NCBI RefSeq assembly: GCF_041435015.1
Contig: NZ_CP107989.1
Location: forward strand, 3,720,001-3,784,000
Source of the DNA: Streptomyces canus
GTDB lineage: Bacteria > Actinomycetota > Actinomycetes > Streptomycetales > Streptomycetaceae
Direction: 5' to 3'
DNA length: 64,000 bases
In this document: positions 7,196-16,396 of the stretch, one piece after another
Layout of the letters: every line of letters starts with the position of its first letter
Position numbering within the stretch: the stretch's first letter is position 1
The notes under the pieces: model-generated
Database searches by the model: none
What the model was told of the DNA's origin: nothing
Seen by the model: the letters and a program-made list of their open reading frames with translations, nothing else
Translations under genes and position numbers: made by a program

Positions 7196-8893
7196 TCAGC
7201 ACGGGTCCTCCGCCTGGGCGTGGGCCGATGCCCTCGTCAGCTTGCGGATCCCGTGGATCAGCAGGGCCAGGGCGCCGATCCCGCAGGAGAGGGTCTGGAT
7301 GCCGCCCGCGCCCCAGAGGTCCACGAGGGCGTCCACCGGAGTGATCAGGAAGCCGCAGCCCGGCAGGCGGGAGGCGAAGGCCGCGGCCAGGGCCGTGGCC
7401 TGGGCAGTCGCGGCGGCGCTGAGTACTACCGCGGGGGCGTGGGTGAAGCCGTGGACGGTGAGGAGACGGGCGAGAAAGAGGAGGGCGCCCAGGGCGATGA
7501 CCTGTGGGTGGGCCGAGGGTTCGTCCAGGGCGGCGCCGGACAGGGCAGAGAGGGCCGTCAGGGCGCACAGATACAGGGCGAACGTGCCGAGCAGCAGGGG
7601 GCGTACGGAGGCCGCGAAGTCCTCCAGGCCTCGGCTGACGGTCAGTTTGCGACGGGCGCGCGCCGCGAAGAGGTGGGCGGACCAGGCTGCCGGAGCGCAG
7701 GACAGGGCCAGGGCGAGGACGGGAGCCGAGGCCATGGGCCAGGGGGCGTCGGCGGCTCCGGTGGGCAGGGCATCGGGACCGCCGGTCACGGCCGCCGCGA
7801 GGAAGCCGTCGCCGAGGGCTGCGTAGGCGAGGAGCCAGTACGCCCAGGTGGAGGTGCCGGTGCTGGGTGCGCGGTCGGAGATACCGAGGGGGCCGCGGGA
7901 CAAGGCCGCGCGCATGGCCAGGGAGACGGCAAGGAAGCCCACCAGGGCGGCGACCAGGCGGGACTGGCCGTCGGTGAGGCGGATGCCGGCCACCGTGGCC
8001 GCGCAGAGGGCGCCGGGGAGGAGGGTGAGCAGGGCCCAGTCGGCACGGGCCCGGGGTGTCTGCTCCACCGTGGGGGGCGGGGGCGTCTCGCCGTCCCTCG
8101 GGACGCGGGCGTACATCTCCTCGGCGAGGGAGAAGACGTCCCGGTGCCGGAAGCGGACGGCGGTGCGGTCGGTGACGCCGTGGGCCTCAAGACCCGCGGC
8201 GATCTCCAGGGGGTCGACGGCCCGTTCGCACAGCTCGCGGTGCCGGTGCATCAGGGCTTTCACCGGATCGGCAGGGGAACGGCGGGCGGGGCCGGGGGTG
8301 GTGGGCTTACGGCCGGTGGAGACCTCGGGCGCGCGGGCGGCGGGTGCCGATGGAGTGTGCGGGTCCGCGCCCTCGGAAGCCTCGGAAGTGTGCCCGCCGG
8401 GGTCTCCCGGGCACACCGGGGTGTGCGCGCCGGCATCTCCGGAGGACACGAGGGTGTGCGCCTCGGCATCTCCGGCGGGCTCAGGCGCGTGCGCGGCGAC
8501 GTTTCCGGCGGCCGCGTCGGCGAGCGACCCGGTCTCACCGGTGCGCGTGTCGGCGGCGTCCGGCTCAACCCCTTCGGACCCTCCGGATGCCCTGGACGCT
8601 GCGGACGCCTCGGGCCGCGCGAACTTCTCGGATTCCTCGGATTCCTCGGATTCCTCGAACTTCTCTGACTTTTCTGACGTCTCTGGGCTCTTCGCGACTC
8701 GGAGCCCCGAAGTTCCCGGCGATCCCGGCGATCCCGATGTCCCGACGCGCCCCGTTCCTCCGTCCGCCCCGTGCACGCCCGCCTCCCGCCCGTCCCCCAC
8801 GGACGTCTCCCGCGTCAGCCGCTCCTCCGACTCCGTGTCCCACGTCCCCGAGCTGCCCGGGGTGCCGGCGCGGTCGAGTCCCACGTCGCTCAT
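7196..8893 (-). CDS. Multi-spanning membrane protein of unknown function in a polysaccharide operon
   Basis: This 565-residue protein has three parts. Residues 1 to about 190 are low-complexity, acidic and Gly/Ser-rich, with a block of EES repeats encoded by a 9-bp tandem repeat. A soluble segment follows (about 200-260, containing HRHRELCERA and RFRHRDVFSLAEEMYARVP). The C-terminal half has about eight hydrophobic spans. I do not recognise a family. The start codon overlaps the stop of the PelF-like gene (ATGA), so it is translationally coupled to a cytosolic glycosyltransferase. By position it could be the exporter or scaffold for the polymer, but it does not look like PelG, which is a 12-span MOP-type protein. 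Confidence 0.75.
   Translation of the reverse strand: MSDVGLDRAGTPGSSGTWDTESEERLTRETSVGDGREAGVHGADGGTGRVGTSGSPGSPGTSGLRVAKSPETSEKSEKFEESEESEESEKFARPEASAASRASGGSEGVEPDAADTRTGETGSLADAAAGNVAAHAPEPAGDAEAHTLVSSGDAGAHTPVCPGDPGGHTSEASEGADPHTPSAPAARAPEVSTGRKPTTPGPARRSPADPVKALMHRHRELCERAVDPLEIAAGLEAHGVTDRTAVRFRHRDVFSLAEEMYARVPRDGETPPPPTVEQTPRARADWALLTLLPGALCAATVAGIRLTDGQSRLVAALVGFLAVSLAMRAALSRGPLGISDRAPSTGTSTWAYWLLAYAALGDGFLAAAVTGGPDALPTGAADAPWPMASAPVLALALSCAPAAWSAHLFAARARRKLTVSRGLEDFAASVRPLLLGTFALYLCALTALSALSGAALDEPSAHPQVIALGALLFLARLLTVHGFTHAPAVVLSAAATAQATALAAAFASRLPGCGFLITPVDALVDLWGAGGIQTLSCGIGALALLIHGIRKLTRASAHAQAEDPC
8631..8657 (-). repeat. 9-bp tandem repeat inside the membrane protein gene
   Basis: GATTCCTCG is repeated three times in register, with degenerate copies on both sides. 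It encodes the EES-type repeats of the acidic N-terminal region, so copy number changes would stay in frame. Confidence 0.8.
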
Positions 8894-10596
8894 CCGGACG
8901 CTCCTTCCGTGGCGGCGAAGGGCGGCGTCGCGTGAACCGGAGGTCCCGCGGCCCAGCCGGGGCCGCTTCGGGCCACGACGCGGGTGTTGAGCTCGGTCCA
9001 GTGGCCAGGGACATGGGCCTCGGCGGGGGCGGCGAACGGGAGGGGCTCGCCGATGCCGCCCAGCGCGACCCGGCGGACCGGCGTGTGCGAGACGATCTCC
9101 AGGTAAATGCCGTGAAATGCCGTGATGTTCTGCTCCACGGTGAACAGTTCGAGTGCACGGGCGCGGGCGGCAGCGCCGAGGCGCTCACGGCGCTCGGAGT
9201 CGCGCAGCAGCGTCACGCACGCCTCCGCGAGCGCCTTCGGGTTGCGTGGCGGGACGACGAGCCCCGTGCCGCCGATGACCTCCACGACCGCGCCGACGTC
9301 GGTCGACACGGTGGCCCGGCCGCAGAACATGGCCTCGACGAGGCTGATCGGGAAGCCCTCGACGACACTGGACAGGACGGTGACCGCGCCCGAGGCGTAT
9401 GCGTCGGCGAGGGTGGGCACCTCGGGGCCGCCGATCTCCTCGAACGAGACGGGATTGTCGCCGACGGCGTGCAGCCCCTCCGCCTCGTCCGGGAAGAGCT
9501 GCGCGGCCAGCGCCTTGCAGTGCCCCAAGTAGGCCGCGCCCTCGGGGCCGGTGGGCGCGCCGACGATTCTCAGACGCGCCTTGGGCTCCTCCTTGCGGAT
9601 CTCCGCGAAGGCGTGGAGAAGCGAGATCAGGTCCTTGGCGGGTTCGACGCGGCCCACCCAGACCAGCCTGTCCGGGTCCCCGCACTCCGCGGACTCCCCC
9701 ACCTCCGTGAAGCGGGCGGCGTCCATGCCGGGGTAGACCGTGCGCAGCTTCTCGCGATCGGCGCCGCAGCGCTCCTGCCAGCGGCGGGCGTGGGTGTTGC
9801 CGGGCGTGACGACCGCGGCCCGCCGGTAGGTCTCGGTGGCCAGCCGGCCGTGGAAGGCGGCGAGCAAGGCCCGTACGGCGGGCGCGGACTCGGTGTCGGC
9901 CAGGTAGTGCGTGCGCAACCGCACGCCGTACTCGGTCACCAGCAGCGGGACGCCGCAGAAGTGGTGCGCGAGGAGACCGGGCAGGGCGGCCGGGCCGCCG
10001 GAGGCCGCGTGGCACAGGTCGACCGCGCCGAGGCCGTCGTCCTCGTACCAGTCGAGCGAGAGAGGGCGCAGGGCGCGCTCCAGGTGCGCGGCGACAGCCA
10101 GCAGATCCGGTACGCGCGCCTCGCGCGCCGTCTGCCGGGCGCCGGGTGCGCGACAGGCGCGCTCCAGGGCGCGTACGGCGGTCTCGGAGCGGAGCGCCCC
10201 CACCAGTCCGCCCTCGTCGCGGGCGAGTTCGGCGAGCCCGTACAGGGCACTGGCGAAACGGTCCGCCTCGGCAGCCGGCGACTCCCCCGAGGCGTCGCCG
10301 ACCCCCCCTTCGGACAGCGCCGCCGCCAACTCGCCGTAGGACTCGGCGAAGCGCCGGCGCGCGCGCCTGCCGTAGACCACCCCGTCGTCCGGCGCGGTCC
10401 ACAGTGGGGCCGTGATGACCCGGCCGACCTGCGGCGGCAGTTGGACCCAGCCCTCGTCCTCCTGGCGCTCGCTGCGACTGAGCGCGTAGATGTCGAACTC
10501 GTGCTGCTCGAGGCCGCGCACGAGCCGGTCGCACCAGAGCCTGGCGTCACCGCTCACATACGGATAGCCACCCTCCGTAAGCAGTCCTATGCGCAC
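8890..10596 (-). CDS. PelF-like family 4 glycosyltransferase (GT-B)
   Basis: This 568-residue protein is assigned from the GTG at 10596, because the conserved domain begins immediately (RIGLLTEGGYPYVSGD) after a G-rich ribosome-binding region. An ATG at 10701 would add 35 residues without domain similarity. The N-terminal EGGYPYVSGD is typical of PelF, the cytosolic transferase that polymerises GalNAc-rich Pel. The C-terminal GT4 domain contains VGRVEPAKDL and the EX7E motif EGFPISLVE. Donor specificity cannot be read from the sequence. It is the first gene of the operon with the membrane protein, epimerase and spherulin-like genes. It overlaps the next start by 4 bp. Confidence 0.85.
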   Translation of the reverse strand: MRIGLLTEGGYPYVSGDARLWCDRLVRGLEQHEFDIYALSRSERQEDEGWVQLPPQVGRVITAPLWTAPDDGVVYGRRARRRFAESYGELAAALSEGGVGDASGESPAAEADRFASALYGLAELARDEGGLVGALRSETAVRALERACRAPGARQTAREARVPDLLAVAAHLERALRPLSLDWYEDDGLGAVDLCHAASGGPAALPGLLAHHFCGVPLLVTEYGVRLRTHYLADTESAPAVRALLAAFHGRLATETYRRAAVVTPGNTHARRWQERCGADREKLRTVYPGMDAARFTEVGESAECGDPDRLVWVGRVEPAKDLISLLHAFAEIRKEEPKARLRIVGAPTGPEGAAYLGHCKALAAQLFPDEAEGLHAVGDNPVSFEEIGGPEVPTLADAYASGAVTVLSSVVEGFPISLVEAMFCGRATVSTDVGAVVEVIGGTGLVVPPRNPKALAEACVTLLRDSERRERLGAAARARALELFTVEQNITAFHGIYLEIVSHTPVRRVALGGIGEPLPFAAPAEAHVPGHWTELNTRVVARSGPGWAAGPPVHATPPFAATEGASG

Positions 10597-10786
10597 GAGT
10601 GCGCCCCCGATCTCCCGTGTCGAGAGCCGCCGTTGGCCCGGCGGCTCGCAGCGGGACGAACGTATGCGGACAAGGCGGTGGCGCGACGGACGGTTGTCCA
10701 TCGCGCCACCAAAAGGGGTGAACGGTCGTAACTTTCCCGTGCGGATCGCGTTCGGTCGCGCTAAGAGATCATGCGGACACGGAACG

Positions 10787-12379
10787 TCAGGTCACGGCCA
10801 CTTCCCGGCGCTCCGCCCTGCGCCGGGCCGCGATCCGCGGATCGAGCGCCGGTACGGCGGCCAGGAGCTGCTTGGTGTACGGGTCCTGGGGGGTGTCGTA
10901 CACCTCGTCGGCGGGCCCGGTCTCGACGATCCGGCCGCTCCGCATCACGGCGACCCGGTCGCTGACCTGGCGTACGACGGCGAGGTCGTGCGCGACGAAG
11001 ACCAGCGCGAGTCCGAGCTCCCGCTGCAACTCGCCGAGCAGAGCGACCACCTGGGCCTGGGTGGTCACGTCGAGCGCGGAGACCGGCTCGTCGCAGACGA
11101 TGACGCGCGGGTCGGCCGCGAGCGCCCGCGCGATACCCACGCGCTGGCGCTGGCCGCCGCTGAACTCGTGCGGATAGCGGTCGTAGTGCGCCCCTTCGAG
11201 CCCCACGCGCTCCAGGAGTTCCGTCACGCGCCCCCGTATCCGCCTCTCGTCCCGTTCACCACGCGCGCGGAGCGGATCGGCGATCGACTCGCCCACGCTG
11301 CGGCGTGGGTTCAAGGAGGAGACGGGGTCCTGGAAGACCATCTGCACGGCCGGGTTCACGCCCGCGCGCGCGTGGCCGTCGTGACGGACCTCGCCCGCCG
11401 TCGGCTCCAGCAGCCCGACCAGCATCCGCCCCAGCGTCGTCTTGCCGCTGCCGCTCTCGCCGACGACACCGAGGGTCTCGCCGCGGTGGATGGTCAGCGA
11501 GACGTCGTCGACGGCCGCGAAGGCCTTCTTGCCGCGTCCGAACGCGCGCCTCAGGCTCTTCGCTTCGAGGACCACCTCGCCGGATGCCCGGGAGGCTGTC
11601 CGAGGCGCGTCCACGCGCGGTACCGCGGCGAGCAGTTCACGCGTGTACGCCTCCGCGGGCGCCCCGAGCACCGCACCGACCGGCCCCTGCTCGGCCGCGC
11701 GACCGTGCCGCATGACGAGCACGTCATCGACGCTCTCGGCGGCGACGCCCACGTCGTGCGTGACGAGCAGCAGGCCCATGCCGGTCTCCTGGCGCAGAGT
11801 GTGCAACAGGTCGAGGATCTGGGCCTGGACGGTCACGTCGAGCGCGGTCGTCGGCTCGTCGGCGATCAGCAGGTCGGGCTCGCAGGCCAGCGCCATGGCG
11901 ATGAGGGCGCGCTGACGCATGCCGCCGCTGAACTCGTGCGGACGGGCCCGGGATCGCCGTACGGCGTCCGGAATGCCGACCCGGTCCAGCACCTCCACCG
12001 CACGCGCGCGTGCCGCTCGTCGCGACACACGCGTGTGCACGCGGTACACCTCGGCGATCTGGTCGCCGATCGCGTAGTACGGGTCCAGGGACGACAGCGG
12101 GTCCTGGAAGACCATCGCGGCCTTCGCGCCGCGCAGCCGCCGCAGGTCGTCGTCCGACGCCTGCTGTACGTCCACTCCGGCGACCTCGACCGAGCCGCCC
12201 ACGCGGGCGCCCGTGCCGCGGTGCAGCCCGAGCAGGGCCGAGGCGACGGTGGACTTGCCGGAGCCGGACTCGCCGACCAGGGCGAGGGCGGCGCCGTGCT
12301 CCAGACGGAAGGAGAGGCCGTCGACGGCACGCAGCTCGCCGAAGTCGACGGTCAGGTCCGTGACATGGACGAGGCTCAT
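10787..12379 (-). CDS. Dipeptide/oligopeptide ABC transporter, fused double ATPase (DppD-DppF type)
   Basis: This 530-residue protein contains two complete ABC ATPase domains in tandem. Domain 1 has GESGSGKST, signature FSGGMRQR and Walker [14 protein letters not shown]. Domain 2 has [17 protein letters not shown] and [13 protein letters not shown]. Each domain ends with the extension typical of oligopeptide importers. Fusion of the two subunits usually encoded by dppD and dppF or oppD and oppF is common in Actinobacteria. The start is the ATG at 12379, overlapping the permease stop (ATGA). A much longer frame extending to 13474 is an out-of-frame shadow of the permease gene. It powers uptake through the two upstream permeases. 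Confidence 0.95.
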   Translation of the reverse strand: MSLVHVTDLTVDFGELRAVDGLSFRLEHGAALALVGESGSGKSTVASALLGLHRGTGARVGGSVEVAGVDVQQASDDDLRRLRGAKAAMVFQDPLSSLDPYYAIGDQIAEVYRVHTRVSRRAARARAVEVLDRVGIPDAVRRSRARPHEFSGGMRQRALIAMALACEPDLLIADEPTTALDVTVQAQILDLLHTLRQETGMGLLLVTHDVGVAAESVDDVLVMRHGRAAEQGPVGAVLGAPAEAYTRELLAAVPRVDAPRTASRASGEVVLEAKSLRRAFGRGKKAFAAVDDVSLTIHRGETLGVVGESGSGKTTLGRMLVGLLEPTAGEVRHDGHARAGVNPAVQMVFQDPVSSLNPRRSVGESIADPLRARGERDERRIRGRVTELLERVGLEGAHYDRYPHEFSGGQRQRVGIARALAADPRVIVCDEPVSALDVTTQAQVVALLGELQRELGLALVFVAHDLAVVRQVSDRVAVMRSGRIVETGPADEVYDTPQDPYTKQLLAAVPALDPRIAARRRAERREVAVT

Positions 12380-13374
12380 GCGAGCACCACCCGTCGGTCG
12401 GCCACCGCGTACAGGACGTCCGCGACGGCGTTGGCGAGCACCACGAAGAAGCCGATGACCAGGACCATCCCGACGACGACCGGAAGGTCGACGACGGTGA
12501 CGGCGTGGACCAGTTCCTGGCCGATGCCGGGCAGGCCGAACAGTGACTCGACGAGGACGGCCCCGCCCACCGCGCTGCCGAAGTCGTTGGCGTTCAGGGC
12601 GATGATCGGTGCCAGGGCCCCGCGCAGGGCGTGCCGGCCGACGATCGACCGCTCGCCGACGCCGTAGGCCCGGAAGGTGCGGATGTGGTCCTCGGCGAGC
12701 GTCTCGAGCATCGACGCACGGGTCAGCCGCGCGAAGTAGGCCGCCTCTCCGAGGGCGAGCGTGACCCAGGGCAGCAGCAGGCCCCACATCCACTGCTCGG
12801 GGTCGTCGGAGAAGGAGACGTACTCCGGGAAGGGCAGTATCTCCAGCTGCCCGCAGACCACGATCATCAGGACGAGGCCGATGACGAACACGGGTGTGGC
12901 GACTCCCGCGAGGGTGAGGCCGGTCAGCGCGCGCTCGGTGAAGCGGCCGCGGCGCCAGGCGGAGAGCACGCCGGTGCCGACGCCCAGCAGCAGCCAGAGC
13001 ACCATCGCGCCGACCACCAGCGACAGGCTGATGGGCAGCTTGTTCAGGATGATCTGAGTGACTTGCTGGTCGCTCTGGTACGACAGCCCGAGGCAGGGCG
13101 CCGGGCAGTGCTCGACCGAGGTGCCTGTGGAGTAGTCGTGGCCGACGACGATGCCCTGGAGGAAGTGCCAGTAGCGCAGGTACAGCGGGTCGTCGAGCCG
13201 GAGCTGCTGGGCGACCTGGTGCACCTGTTCCGGCGAGCAGCGCGGGCCGCAGGTGATCTGGGCGACGTTGCCGGGAGTGGCGTAGAAGACCACGTAGATG
13301 ATCACCGAGAGGGCGAGCAGGGTGAGTACGGCGCTCACGGTCCGGCGCAGGGCGAATCCGGTGAAGCCGCTCAT
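12376..13374 (-). CDS. Oligopeptide ABC transporter permease (DppB/OppB type)
   Basis: This 332-residue inner-membrane permease has an N-terminal anchor span, a large extracytoplasmic loop rich in Cys, and the BPD_transp_1 domain with about five spans. The coupling-loop region EDHIRTFRAYGVGERSIVGRH is divergent but recognisable from the EAAxxxG pattern. The loop contains unusual Cys residues (QITCGPRCSP and EHCPAPCLG), suggesting disulfides outside the cell. It overlaps the second permease upstream and the ATPase downstream by 4 bp each, so translation is coupled through the operon. Confidence 0.93.
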   Translation of the reverse strand: MSGFTGFALRRTVSAVLTLLALSVIIYVVFYATPGNVAQITCGPRCSPEQVHQVAQQLRLDDPLYLRYWHFLQGIVVGHDYSTGTSVEHCPAPCLGLSYQSDQQVTQIILNKLPISLSLVVGAMVLWLLLGVGTGVLSAWRRGRFTERALTGLTLAGVATPVFVIGLVLMIVVCGQLEILPFPEYVSFSDDPEQWMWGLLLPWVTLALGEAAYFARLTRASMLETLAEDHIRTFRAYGVGERSIVGRHALRGALAPIIALNANDFGSAVGGAVLVESLFGLPGIGQELVHAVTVVDLPVVVGMVLVIGFFVVLANAVADVLYAVADRRVVLA

Positions 13375-14375
13375 GCGGAGCCCTCCTTTCCGGCCTTGGA
13401 CTCCTGCTTGCGGCCCGTGCCGATGCGCAGGCGGGAGGCCGCGCGCGGGTCGAGGGCGGTGCGGACGCCGTCACCGAGGACGGTGAGCGCGAGGACGGTG
13501 AGGAACAGCGTGGCCGCGGGCAGCAGGAGGTACTGCGGGGCCGCCTGGTACCAGACGTCGGCCGAGGAGAGCATCTGTCCCCAGGACGGGGTGGGCGGCT
13601 TCACGCCGACGCCGAGGAAGGACAAGGAGGCCTCGATGCTGATGTTCGCCGGCACCATCAGTGCCGCGTAGGTGATGACGGGCGCGGCGAGACCGGGCAG
13701 CAGTTCCCGGCGGGCGATCCGCAGAGTGCCCCAGCCGCTCAGCCGGGCGGCGGCCACGTAGTCGAGTTCCTTGAGGGTGAGTGTCTGGGCGCGCGCGATC
13801 TTGCCGATCGTGCCCCAGGCGACGAAGCCGATGATGAGCGCGACCAGGACCGGCCGCGGGAAGCTGCTCGGCACGATGGCCAGCAGCGCCAACGCCATGA
13901 TCATCAATGGCATGGCCACGATGATGTCGGTGATCCGGCTCAACAGTTGATCAACCCATCGGTTGCCGAGCGCGGCCGCGACACCCACGACGACACCGAG
14001 GAAGACCTGTACGGCCGTCGCGGTCAGCGCGACGCCCAGGGAGACGCGGGCGCCGTACACCAGGCGGGCGAACAGGTCGCGTCCGGTCTGCGGTTCGACG
14101 CCGAGCCAGTGGTCCGCGCTGATGCCTCCGAAGGACCCGATGGGCACACCGCCGCGCGCGGAGTCCACCAGGGAGGGGTGGTAGGTGGTGGGGTCCTGGC
14201 CCTCCAGCGCGGTGAGCAGGGGCGCCGCGAGCGCCACCAGGACGAGCAGTGCGACGACGAACGCCGCGACCATGGCGGCACGCTGCGCCCGCAGCCGCCG
14301 CCAGAACTGACGGGCCCCCGAGGCCCCCGGGACGGACGCCTCGGGAACCTCGGTGGCGACAAGTGCCTCGCTCAT
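13371..14375 (-). CDS. Oligopeptide ABC transporter permease (DppC/OppC type)
   Basis: This 334-residue permease starts at the ATG at 14375 (MSEALVATEVPEAS), four bases after the stop codon of the binding-protein gene. It has the short N-terminal OppC_N segment with one span, then the BPD_transp_1 domain. The coupling motif includes ELDYVAAARLSGWGTLRIARRE. It forms the membrane channel with the adjacent DppB-type subunit. Confidence 0.93.
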   Translation of the reverse strand: MSEALVATEVPEASVPGASGARQFWRRLRAQRAAMVAAFVVALLVLVALAAPLLTALEGQDPTTYHPSLVDSARGGVPIGSFGGISADHWLGVEPQTGRDLFARLVYGARVSLGVALTATAVQVFLGVVVGVAAALGNRWVDQLLSRITDIIVAMPLMIMALALLAIVPSSFPRPVLVALIIGFVAWGTIGKIARAQTLTLKELDYVAAARLSGWGTLRIARRELLPGLAAPVITYAALMVPANISIEASLSFLGVGVKPPTPSWGQMLSSADVWYQAAPQYLLLPAATLFLTVLALTVLGDGVRTALDPRAASRLRIGTGRKQESKAGKEGSA

Positions 14376-14379
14376 CGGG

Positions 14380-16098
14380 TTACTTGACCGCGACCTGCGA
14401 GATGTCCAGCACACCGGTCCAGTCGCTGATCACGACGTTCTTGATGTCCTTGCCGTACAGCCGCTTGTAGACCGGGTGGAACAGCGGCACGGTCAGTGCC
14501 TGCTGTCCGATCTTCTTGTCCAGTGCGCCCCACCGCTTGGCGGCAGCGTCAAGATCGGTCAACTTGTTGATCGCGTCAATCTCGTCATTGACCGACTTGT
14601 CGTTGAGCAGGCCCGTGTTGAAGTTCGCGCCGTCCCTGACGATCTGACGGCCGTCGAAGATCGGGGCGAGGAAGGGTCCGCCGGAGGGCCAGTCGGCGCC
14701 CCAGTGGGCCAGGAAGAAGCCGGGCTCGGTCTTCACGCTGTGGATCGTGTCCGAGTAGTCGTTGTCCTCCAGGCCCTGGAGCTTGACCGTGATGCCCGCC
14801 TTCTTGAGCGCGTCCTGGATCGCCGTCGCGATCTCGGGGCTGGTCTCGAAGTCCTTGGCGTTGGAGTGGGTGAGCGTGACCGTGAGCCCGTTCGGGTATC
14901 CGGCCTGCTTCAGCAGTTCCTTGGCCTTCGCCGCGTTGCCCGTCGCACCTGCCGGGAAGAGGTCGTACGGCTCGTAGCCGAAGGACTTCTGGTTCGGCAG
15001 GAAGGTGGTGGCGGACTCGGCGAGCGCACTGCCGCCGGCCGCGTTCACCACGGAGGACCGGTCGATGGCGTACGAGATCGCCTGCCGCACCTTGACGTTG
15101 TCGAACGGCTTGACCGTCGGGTTGAACGCTATGTAGTTGGTGTAGCCGAAGTGCCCGGTGCCGACGCGGGCGGCGAGCTCCTTGCCGCCCGTCACCTTGG
15201 CGAGTTCGGCCGGGCCGAGGTTGGTGTCCGTGGTGACCGCGGCGGTGTCCGCACCTTGGGACGCCGACAGCCGCTGGTTGATCACCGATGAGTCGAGCCC
15301 TGACTTGACGTCGATCCTGTCCGGGTACGCCTTGCGCTCGGCGTCCGTGGACGTGGACCAGTACGTGTTGCGCTCCAGGACGAGGTGCTCACCGTCGTTC
15401 TGGTTCGTGACGACCTTGTACGGGCCGGACGAGACGGGGTGCTCCTCGTACTTCGTGCCGGTGTCCTTGGCCTTCGGGACGGGCGTGAACTGCGTCTGCG
15501 TGGCCAGGTACGGGAACTCGCCCTCGGGCTTGTTCAGATGGAAGACGACGGTGCGGGCGTCCGGCGTCCCGATGGCCGCGAGACCCTTCTTGTCCTTGTA
15601 CGGCCCCTGGTAATCCGCCGCGCCGACCAGCCAGTCCCGCAGGTAGGGGGCGCCGCCGGAGAGTTCGGGCGCGAAGGAGCGCTCGATGCCGTACTTGATG
15701 TCGGCCGAGGTGATCGCGGTGCCGTCCTCGTACTTGAGCCCTGCCTTCAGCGTGTACGTCCACACGGTCGCGTCCTTGTTGGGGCGCCCGGTGTCGGTGG
15801 CGAGGTCGGGGACGACCTCGGCACCGGCGGCGCCGTTCTCGCGGTTGCGGGTGGTGAGGGTGCGGAAGACGAGCGAGGGCACATTGCCGCCGCCGGAGGT
15901 GTAGAGGCGGGCGGGGTCGAAGTCCTGCTGCGGGTTGGAGTTCAGCACCGTGAGGGTGCCGCCCTTGTGGGGCGTGGAGTCGCCGCCGGAGCTCTTGGCA
16001 TCGTTGTCCTCGGGGCCGCAGGCGGCGGCGCCCGCTGCCAGAACCAGGCTTACGGATACCGCTGCCACACGGCGCGTGGTGAGGGACGGTGGACGCAT
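14380..16098 (-). CDS. Oligopeptide ABC transporter substrate-binding lipoprotein (SBP_bac_5)
   Basis: This 572-residue family 5 extracellular solute-binding protein has a lipoprotein signal with lipobox AAAC near residue 27. The N-terminal KGGTLTVLNSNPQQDFDPARL and central TDARTVVFHLNKPEGEFPYL-type regions are typical of DppA/OppA proteins. It captures peptides outside the cell and delivers them to the permeases encoded immediately downstream. The gene is preceded by a 165-bp leader containing a 31-codon ORF upstream, an inverted repeat and a palindrome, so expression is probably controlled after initiation as well as at the promoter. Confidence 0.94.
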   Translation of the reverse strand: MRPPSLTTRRVAAVSVSLVLAAGAAACGPEDNDAKSSGGDSTPHKGGTLTVLNSNPQQDFDPARLYTSGGGNVPSLVFRTLTTRNRENGAAGAEVVPDLATDTGRPNKDATVWTYTLKAGLKYEDGTAITSADIKYGIERSFAPELSGGAPYLRDWLVGAADYQGPYKDKKGLAAIGTPDARTVVFHLNKPEGEFPYLATQTQFTPVPKAKDTGTKYEEHPVSSGPYKVVTNQNDGEHLVLERNTYWSTSTDAERKAYPDRIDVKSGLDSSVINQRLSASQGADTAAVTTDTNLGPAELAKVTGGKELAARVGTGHFGYTNYIAFNPTVKPFDNVKVRQAISYAIDRSSVVNAAGGSALAESATTFLPNQKSFGYEPYDLFPAGATGNAAKAKELLKQAGYPNGLTVTLTHSNAKDFETSPEIATAIQDALKKAGITVKLQGLEDNDYSDTIHSVKTEPGFFLAHWGADWPSGGPFLAPIFDGRQIVRDGANFNTGLLNDKSVNDEIDAINKLTDLDAAAKRWGALDKKIGQQALTVPLFHPVYKRLYGKDIKNVVISDWTGVLDISQVAVK

Positions 16099-16263
16099 CG
16101 GAGACGACCTCTCGAAATGATGAGTCTCGAATGGCGAGACAGATTGACGAAGGGTGAGACGAGAGTGGACAGACGTCTGCCCCGGCGTCGGGTCGTCGAA
16201 AGAGCCATGACCGAGGTCACGGAGAAATGCGGGATTCGCGACGCGCGCGCCTGAGGGCGGGCG
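16099..16263 (-). promoter_or_regulatory. Structured leader between the small ORF and the binding-protein gene
   Basis: This stretch contains an inverted repeat, GTCTCG and CGAGAC separated by 5 bases (16124-16140), and a perfect 10-bp palindrome CAGACGTCTG (16170-16179). It separates the leader-peptide stop from the transporter start. It could hold attenuator structures. No known riboswitch was recognised. Confidence 0.4.
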
Positions 16264-16359
16264 TCAGCGACAGAGAATGTCGGCCACGCAGAGCGGGGTC
16301 ACACCGATGAGCGCCAGCTGGATGGCGGCGCTGCTCTCGACGGCATGACTAGACCACAT
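16264..16359 (-). CDS. Candidate leaderless 31-residue leader peptide upstream of the peptide transporter
   Basis: The ORF encodes MWSSHAVESSAAIQ, continues LALIGVTPLC and ends VADILCR. From codon 6 on it has strong Streptomyces codon bias (mostly C or G in third positions), unlike random DNA of this region. It has no Shine-Dalgarno sequence. Instead a -10 element CATATT lies 7 bases upstream of the ATG, and a perfect -35 TTGACA lies 18 bases further, so the transcript would start at or next to the ATG. Two Cys codons near the end are reminiscent of cysteine-responsive leader peptides, but function is inference. A family for this peptide was not recognised. Confidence 0.5.
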   Translation of the reverse strand: MWSSHAVESSAAIQLALIGVTPLCVADILCR

Positions 16360-16366
16360 GCGCAGC

Positions 16367-16396
16367 AATATGTACGACCGAATCAACCCATGTCAA
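16367..16396 (-). promoter_or_regulatory. Housekeeping-type promoter for the leader peptide and oligopeptide transporter operon
   Basis: On the minus strand: TTGACA (16391-16396), an 18-bp spacer, then CATATT (16367-16372), followed 7 bases later by the ATG of the leader ORF. The -35 lies inside a perfect inverted repeat. Confidence 0.65.

Noticed and set aside
8344..10731. 795-codon plus-strand frame over the PelF-like gene
   Set aside because: Antisense shadow; repetitive Arg/Pro start and no recognisable fold.
10589..12667. 692-codon plus-strand frame across the transporter ATPase
   Set aside because: Antisense to a gene with two complete ABC ATPase motif sets; no domain in the frame.
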